A stretch of DNA of 64,000 nt, from NCBI RefSeq assembly GCF_025717515.1, contig NZ_JAJIRN010000012.1, positions 1-64,000 of the forward strand, written 5' to 3'. The first letter of the stretch is position 1. Each line of letters begins with the position of its first letter. The notes beneath the pieces were generated by a model. It did not search any database, was not told the DNA's origin, and worked only from the letters and a program-made list of their open reading frames with translations. The position numbers and the translations under genes are program-made. This DNA is from Roseateles oligotrophus. GTDB taxonomy: Bacteria; Pseudomonadota; Gammaproteobacteria; Burkholderiales; Burkholderiaceae_C. Positions 59,412 through 64,000 of the stretch are shown here, piece after piece.

Positions 59412-60308
59412 TCAATGGGGGCCCAGATAACAAGCCGGGTCGCCCCCTTCACTCTCCTCGCCTTCCTCGCTGCACAGCGCGGCAATGAAGGCGGGGTCCA
59501 GCACCTGGCCTGGCAGCAGCAACTCTTCGTTGGGCCAGCGCTTGACCAGATGGCCGTTGGCGACACCGCCGGTATGCGGCGTTTGGTAGGCGCGCCGATG
59601 CTGCATCGTCACGCCGGTATTGTTGGCGTTGGCGATGATGCGGCTCTCGCCCAGCTGCCAGGGCTCAAAGTAAGCGTCGGCCGCCAGATCCACCTGGCGA
59701 AAGTAGGCGCGCGCGCCCTCGGCATTCAGCTTCTTGCGCACCGAGCGTGTGATCAGGCCTTGCAACTGGTCGAGCGCCGCATCATTCATCTGGGTGAGGG
59801 CCGCTGGGCTCAGGTCTTGCGCGGCCAGCGCCGGCGCAGCGGCCAGTTCGGCCGGCAACACCTGCACCATCGCCGCCACCACTGCGTGATGCGGCGCCAC
59901 GGCGGTGGCCACGCCGCGCGTTTGCGGCTGGATCGGGCAACGGATCTCGACAAAGCGTGGCTTGGACGGGCCCGAGCAGCCGTCGTGGTGGTAATACTCG
60001 CCCTGGCTCAGCCGGCCCTTGCTGGAGCGGCCGCGCACATCGCGATAGGTCGGGTGCTTCGTGTGCAGATTCAGGCAGACCACCAGGCCGGTCGCGTCGA
60101 CCAGTTGGTAGAAGGCCTCGCGCCATTCGGGTAGCAAGAGCTTGTCGTGTAGGTAGTCGCAAGCTTCGGCACCCGCGCCGACTTCTCCCTCGAACACCAG
60201 CACAAAAGGCTTGGGCCGCCGCACTCGCCAGCGGGAATTGGCGAAGTCAAGGACCGAGCTCGCGGGTTCTGAATTTGTTACGGCGCTGTGCCCGATAGCT
60301 TCTGACAT
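59412..60308 (-). CDS. probable Fe(II)/2-oxoglutarate-dependent oxygenase
   Basis: A 298-residue soluble protein. It contains GEYYHHDGCSGPSKPRFVEIRCP, which supplies an HxD iron-binding pair followed by a TauD-like R.P..P..R segment. A distal His with adjacent Arg residues appears in NTGVTMQHRRAYQTPHTGG, at the correct end for the facial triad and 2-oxoglutarate binding. That order fits TauD/clavaminate-synthase-like oxygenases. Overall similarity to a named enzyme was not recognised. It converges with the 3HB-oligomer hydrolase with only 9 bases between stops. The substrate is unknown. Confidence 0.6.
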   Translation of the reverse strand: MSEAIGHSAVTNSEPASSVLDFANSRWRVRRPKPFVLVFEGEVGAGAEACDYLHDKLLLPEWREAFYQLVDATGLVVCLNLHTKHPTYRDVRGRSSKGRLSQGEYYHHDGCSGPSKPRFVEIRCPIQPQTRGVATAVAPHHAVVAAMVQVLPAELAAAPALAAQDLSPAALTQMNDAALDQLQGLITRSVRKKLNAEGARAYFRQVDLAADAYFEPWQLGESRIIANANNTGVTMQHRRAYQTPHTGGVANGHLVKRWPNEELLLPGQVLDPAFIAALCSEEGEESEGGDPACYLGPH

Positions 60309-60539
60309 GATGACTGTGATTTGCGCTGCGGCTCAAGAGATGAGCCTTGGAGGGGGCAATTTTAGGGCGGCGCAAGATGCAGGGTGAGTTGGACCCGCCA
60401 CAAGCCATTGCCGCGATGGAGGAGGGTTTGACGCCAGACCTGCCGATTAGATTTTCGACTCGACAAGGCAGCAAATTCGCAGGGTTAAACTCTTCGCTAC
60501 TAACGGTCATCTCCATGGCCCAAGTGAAAGGTTCTACCG

Positions 60540-61802
60540 ATGCGCTTGATCACAAGAATGCTGCCGACCGCCGGCATGCTGCTGGCGGCCTTGCTGCTCA
60601 CTGTTCCGCCGCTGCCTGCGCGAGCCCAGGCTCAAGCCAATAGCGGCGCAGATGCCGAGCAAGCCGTACTGTTCGGTCAAGAACAGCTGGACCAAATGCT
60701 GGCACCTGTGGCCTTGTATCCAGACACCTTGCTGATGCAGGTTTTGGCAGCCGCCACTTACCCGCTTGAGATCGTGGCCGCCGAACGATTTGTGGCCGCC
60801 AATGCCGCGCTCAAGGGTGAAGCGCTGACCCGCGCCGCGGCCAGCAAAGGCTGGGACAGCAGCATCATCTCGCTGCTGCAGTTCCCCTCGGTGCTGGTGA
60901 TGATGAGCGAGAAGCTGGACTGGACCCAGCAACTCGGAGATGCATTCCTGGCCCAGCAAAATGCCGTGATGGATGCCGTGCAAGGCCTTCGCGCCAAGGC
61001 GCAGCAAGCCGGCAACCTGCAGAGCAACACCCAGCAAACGGTGGTGGTGCAGGAGAAGGTCATCGTCATCGAGCCCGCACAGCCGCAGGTGATCTATGTG
61101 CCCTACTACAACCCCACCGTGGTCTACGGACCTTGGTACTGGCCCAATTACCGGCCCTGGTATTGGGCGCCGCCGCCGCGTTACCGGCCCTATGGCTATG
61201 GAGACGCGATGGCCGCCGGCATTTTTTGGGGCCTGGCGATTGGCATCAGCCATGCGATCTGGAGCGACTACCGGCCCAGCTGGCATGACCACCATATCCA
61301 TGTTCACAACGACATCACCATCAACGTCAACAACCGCCCTTCGCGACCCCAGCTGTGGCAACACAGACCCGAGCATCGCAAGGGCGTGGCTTACCGCGAC
61401 GATGTGGTGCGCGAGCGCGTGACCGGCACCAAGCTGCCTGCCCGCCCGCTGCCCAATAGTCGTCCGGATTTGCGCCCCGACCGTGGCGATGATCCGCAAG
61501 TCAGGCCGCGCCCCGGCGTCATGCCGCCCGCGCCGCAACTGCAGCGGCCCGCCACCCGCCCGGAGGCCAAGCCCCAGCCCAAGCCTGCGCCCAGGCCATC
61601 GCCTACGCCGAGCGCCAGACCGGAATATCGGCCCGAAACCAGGCCGCTGCCGACCCGTGAAGTGGTCAAAGCCCAAGCCGACCGAGGCCGCCAGAGCCGG
61701 GAAAGCGTGGCCAAACCCAGCCCCCGGCCGGCCGTTCGCCCGGCGCCCAAGTCGGCGCCACAGGGTCTGCAAAAGGGCGGCCCCGGCGGCCATTCCAAAT
61801 GA
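60540..61802 (+). CDS. DUF3300 exported protein
   Basis: A 420-residue secreted protein with a signal peptide (MLPTAGMLLAALLLTVPPLPARA). The DUF3300 domain is clear: LDQMLAPVALYPDTLLMQVLAAATYPLEIVAAERF, WDSSIISLLQFPSVLVMMSEKLDWTQQLGDAF, VIYVPYYNPTVVYGPWYWPNY. The second half is low in complexity: Tyr/Trp/Pro-rich, then an Arg/Pro-rich tail. It is followed by a DUF2950 gene 14 bases later, the usual pairing of these two families. Both are envelope proteins of unknown role. Confidence 0.9.
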   Translation: MRLITRMLPTAGMLLAALLLTVPPLPARAQAQANSGADAEQAVLFGQEQLDQMLAPVALYPDTLLMQVLAAATYPLEIVAAERFVAANAALKGEALTRAAASKGWDSSIISLLQFPSVLVMMSEKLDWTQQLGDAFLAQQNAVMDAVQGLRAKAQQAGNLQSNTQQTVVVQEKVIVIEPAQPQVIYVPYYNPTVVYGPWYWPNYRPWYWAPPPRYRPYGYGDAMAAGIFWGLAIGISHAIWSDYRPSWHDHHIHVHNDITINVNNRPSRPQLWQHRPEHRKGVAYRDDVVRERVTGTKLPARPLPNSRPDLRPDRGDDPQVRPRPGVMPPAPQLQRPATRPEAKPQPKPAPRPSPTPSARPEYRPETRPLPTREVVKAQADRGRQSRESVAKPSPRPAVRPAPKSAPQGLQKGGPGGHSK

Positions 61803-61816
61803 TGGAGCAGCGCAAA

Positions 61817-62830
61817 ATGAACAGCAAGATTTCATCCTCATTCCCCCGCGCGGCCTTGGCCGGCCTGATGCTGATGGCCACGCCACTGCTGCCGCTGGCC
61901 AGCCAGGCCCAAGTGGCCGACCCGGCAGTCATCAGCGCCGCCCCTGTCAAAGCAGCCGCCAAGCGGCCGGCGCAATTGCGCTTTGCCACGCCCGAGGCCG
62001 CTGCGGAGGCGCTCTATGCGGCCGTGCAAGCGGGTGATGAAGCGCGGGTGGTGGCCATCATGGGGCGCGGCGCCGGCAAGGTGATTGACTCCGGTGATGC
62101 GCACGAAGACCTGCTGAACCGCGCCATTTCAATGAGCGCCTACCAGCGCGGCCATGTGATCGAGTTCGAGGGCACGCGGCGTGCGACCTTGCTGCTCGGC
62201 GAAACCAACTGGCCTTTCCCCTTCCCCTTGGTCCAAGAGAAGAGCCAATGGCGTTTCGACACCAAGGCCGGCCTGCGGCAATTTCTGGATCGCCAAATCG
62301 GTGCCAATGAGCTGAACGTTATGCCGGTGATGCTGGCCTATGTGCAGGCGCAGCAGGAATATGTGCGGCGCGACCGGACCCATAACGGCCTGCTTGAATA
62401 CGCCCAGCGCATGGTCAGCAGCGAAGGGCAGCATGACGGCCTGTATTGGCCGCCCGAGGAAGGCAAGGCCTTGTCGCCGATGGGTGCGCGCTTTGCCTTG
62501 GCCAGCCTGGGGCGCTGGCGCGGCACCGATGACGAACCGGAACCCCTGCATGGCTATTATTTCCGCCCTCTGCAATCGCAAGGGCCGAACGCCAAGGGCG
62601 GTGCCTACGACTATCTGGTGGGGGAGCATCAGATTGGCGGCTTTGCACTGCTGGCCACGCCGGCCCGCTACGGTGTCTCGGGCGTGTTGAGCTTTATCGT
62701 CAACCACGACGGCGTCGTGTATTCGAAGAACCTGGGGCGCGAGACCACCGCGATCGCCGAGCAAATAAATAGTTACGACCCTGACAAGAGTTGGAAGCGT
62801 GAAATGCCCGAGCAATTCAGCGGGCGCTGA
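61817..62830 (+). CDS. DUF2950 exported protein
   Basis: A 337-residue secreted protein. The ATG at 61817 has GGAG 9 bases upstream and opens a signal peptide (RAALAGLMLMATPLLPLASQA); two ATGs at 61799 and 61802 overlap the previous stop. The DUF2950 domain shows RFATPEAAAEALYAAVQAGD, VIDSGDAHEDLLNRA, WRFDTKAGLRQFLDRQIGANEL, VRRDRTHNGLLEYAQRMVSSEGQHDGLYWP and PLHGYYFRPLQSQG. It pairs with the DUF3300 gene upstream, with which it is surely co-transcribed. Biochemical function unknown. Confidence 0.9.
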   Translation: MNSKISSSFPRAALAGLMLMATPLLPLASQAQVADPAVISAAPVKAAAKRPAQLRFATPEAAAEALYAAVQAGDEARVVAIMGRGAGKVIDSGDAHEDLLNRAISMSAYQRGHVIEFEGTRRATLLLGETNWPFPFPLVQEKSQWRFDTKAGLRQFLDRQIGANELNVMPVMLAYVQAQQEYVRRDRTHNGLLEYAQRMVSSEGQHDGLYWPPEEGKALSPMGARFALASLGRWRGTDDEPEPLHGYYFRPLQSQGPNAKGGAYDYLVGEHQIGGFALLATPARYGVSGVLSFIVNHDGVVYSKNLGRETTAIAEQINSYDPDKSWKREMPEQFSGR

Positions 62831-62836
62831 CCGTGC

Positions 62837-64000
62837 TCAGTTTGGCGGCCAGCGCAGCAGGTATTCCAGCTCGTTCTCGCCATCGTCGACAAAGCCCAAG
62901 CGTCGGTAGAGTGCCTGGGCGGGGTTGCGCTTCAAGACGCCCAGGCTGAGGCCGGCGCCGGCCGCGCTTGCTTCGCCCTGCAGCTGCCGCAGCAGCGCCG
63001 CGCCCAGACCTCGGCCCTGCAGCAGCGGAGCGATTTGCAGTTGATGAATCAGCCAATCCTTGCCGCTGCGCGTCATCTTCAGCAGCCCGGCCGCCGCCCC
63101 CTGGTGCAGTAAAACTTCGGCCACATCGAACTTGAACATCACCCGCGCCAGATCGGATTCGGCGTCTATCGGCAAACCCGCTTCGGTCAGATAGGCGTGA
63201 AGAGTTTGCCGGCGCAATTGCAACAAGAAGGGAACATCGTCGGGGCTAGCCGGTCTGCGCGTCAGGGTCTCGTCGGCACGCACCGCCAACTCGAACGCCG
63301 CCCGCGCATGGATCAAGCTCGTGTTGATATGGAGCCTGCCATCGCGCTCGAAGCTGGCTTGACCGAGTTGCCCGGAGAAGGCCAGCGGCAACTCGGTGCA
63401 GGCCAGGCCAACGGCCAGCCGGGTGGCCTGTGCCAAATCGCTACAGCTGCGCCGCACCAGAGCGTCGATCTGCTCGGCGGCGTGCTCGGTCGGTCCGGCC
63501 TGCAGCTCGGCGATCACCGTTGCCAACTGCAAGCGATCGGCCGCCTGCATCGGCACATGGGCCCGAATGCCATGGTTTTGCAGCACCGTCGGCAAGGCCG
63601 AGCCCTGCATCGTCGGCTCGGTGCCCAGGATCAAGAAGTCGCTGACGCCCAAGTCGGCGGCGACCTTGGCGACCACCTCGAAGATACTCAGCACCGGCAT
63701 GCGCAGGCCACACGTGATCGCGGCAAGTCGGTTGTGTGGGGTGTTGCTGGCGATGATGGCGAAATCGGCCCCGCTGGCCTGCAGGCGCAGCAGCGCGGCG
63801 TGGAAGTAGGCGTCGAAGCGGGCCCAGGACGCCTCGTCACCGGCCACGCCGCGGCGTGCATGCGACTCGGCCATATTGACCGACTCGATGGCGAACTCGG
63901 GGAACTGCGGCGTGCCGCTTAGTCCCTGCGCTAGGTGACGGGCCTGCGCCCATTGATTGATCAAGCGGTAGTACTCGACCGTTGAGGCCCAGGCAATGCC
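62837..64000 (-). CDS. aspartate/glutamate racemase-GNAT acetyltransferase fusion (5' end outside window)
   Basis: At least 387 residues; the frame runs off the window edge and the first visible codons read GIAWASTVEYYRLINQ, the typical start region of Asp/Glu racemases, so only a few residues are missing. Domain 1 (to about residue 235) is the racemase fold, with IIASNTPHN where two-Cys members have CNT.H, and VGLACTELPLAF, which keeps the second Cys. Domain 2 (about 240-385) is a GNAT acetyltransferase: RRPASPDDVPFLLQLRRQT, IHQLQIAPLLQGRGLGAALL (acetyl-CoA loop), NPAQALYRRLGFVDDGE. Both are probably active on amino acids or related compounds. Such a fusion is unusual. Confidence 0.88.
   Translation of the reverse strand, partial: GIAWASTVEYYRLINQWAQARHLAQGLSGTPQFPEFAIESVNMAESHARRGVAGDEASWARFDAYFHAALLRLQASGADFAIIASNTPHNRLAAITCGLRMPVLSIFEVVAKVAADLGVSDFLILGTEPTMQGSALPTVLQNHGIRAHVPMQAADRLQLATVIAELQAGPTEHAAEQIDALVRRSCSDLAQATRLAVGLACTELPLAFSGQLGQASFERDGRLHINTSLIHARAAFELAVRADETLTRRPASPDDVPFLLQLRRQTLHAYLTEAGLPIDAESDLARVMFKFDVAEVLLHQGAAAGLLKMTRSGKDWLIHQLQIAPLLQGRGLGAALLRQLQGEASAAGAGLSLGVLKRNPAQALYRRLGFVDDGENELEYLLRWPPN

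Overview
The window looks like chromosomal DNA of a GC-rich betaproteobacterium of the order Burkholderiales, most like the Rubrivivax/Leptothrix/Roseateles group. The evidence is the gene order rsmB, DUF4390, ntrY-like, short response regulator; a soxCDYZAXB cluster; a 3-hydroxybutyrate oligomer hydrolase; a PEP-CTERM protein; and a branched-chain amino acid (HAAT) ABC transporter operon. This placement is inference from gene content; no ribosomal RNA is present to confirm it.

Layout. (1) Bases 1-5990 look like one end of an integrated element. Two related P4-type tyrosine integrases sit in tandem beside the 3' end of a tRNA-Phe gene. Further in are a Sel1-repeat protein and a translationally coupled pair that includes a DUF2384 (Xre/MbcA/ParS-type) protein. 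This part reads as less GC-rich than the rest. (2) 5990-17873 is core chromosome: tRNA-Phe, an NtrYX-like two-component pair, DUF4390, rsmB, folE followed by a BLUF blue-light sensor, a periplasmic binding protein, lemA-queC, and a DUF4139 protein. (3) 16755-26953 is a sulfur oxidation locus: a divergent YeeE/SoxT-type transporter, soxCDYZAXB, a DUF336 protein, a DsrE-like periplasmic protein, a SoxH-like metallohydrolase and an ArsR-family regulator. A TsdA-like dihaem thiosulfate dehydrogenase lies about 12 kb further on (38882). (4) 26998-46424 holds envelope and housekeeping genes: an EamA exporter divergent from an Lrp regulator, a phosphoethanolamine transferase-PAP2 pair, a three-gene efflux operon (DUF3302, HlyD, TolC-like), PPK2, a patatin/beta-barrel protein, DUF4105 and DUF4136 proteins, proC and ubiC. 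(5) 46468-50708 contains ubiA plus decayed genes: a tryptophan halogenase relic and a serine hydrolase fragment, beside a PEP-CTERM protein and a DinB protein. (6) 50864-56147 is a CheY-like regulator and a livMHKFG-type operon carrying REP-like repeats. (7) 56299-64000 has a MITE-like element whose right arm supplies the stop codon of a PAS-LuxR regulator, the 3HB-oligomer hydrolase, a probable Fe/2-oxoglutarate oxygenase, a DUF3300-DUF2950 pair, and a racemase-GNAT fusion cut by the window edge.

Function. The sulfur locus encodes a complete SoxXA-YZ-B-CD system expected to oxidise thiosulfate to sulfate in the periplasm, with likely import and sulfane-sulfur-responsive control. The TsdA-like enzyme offers a second route to tetrathionate. 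The observations most worth following are the stacked integrases with a large nested inverted repeat, the folE-BLUF pairing, the MITE, the halogenase relic, the short NtrX-like regulator, and several uncharacterised duplicated or fused proteins.
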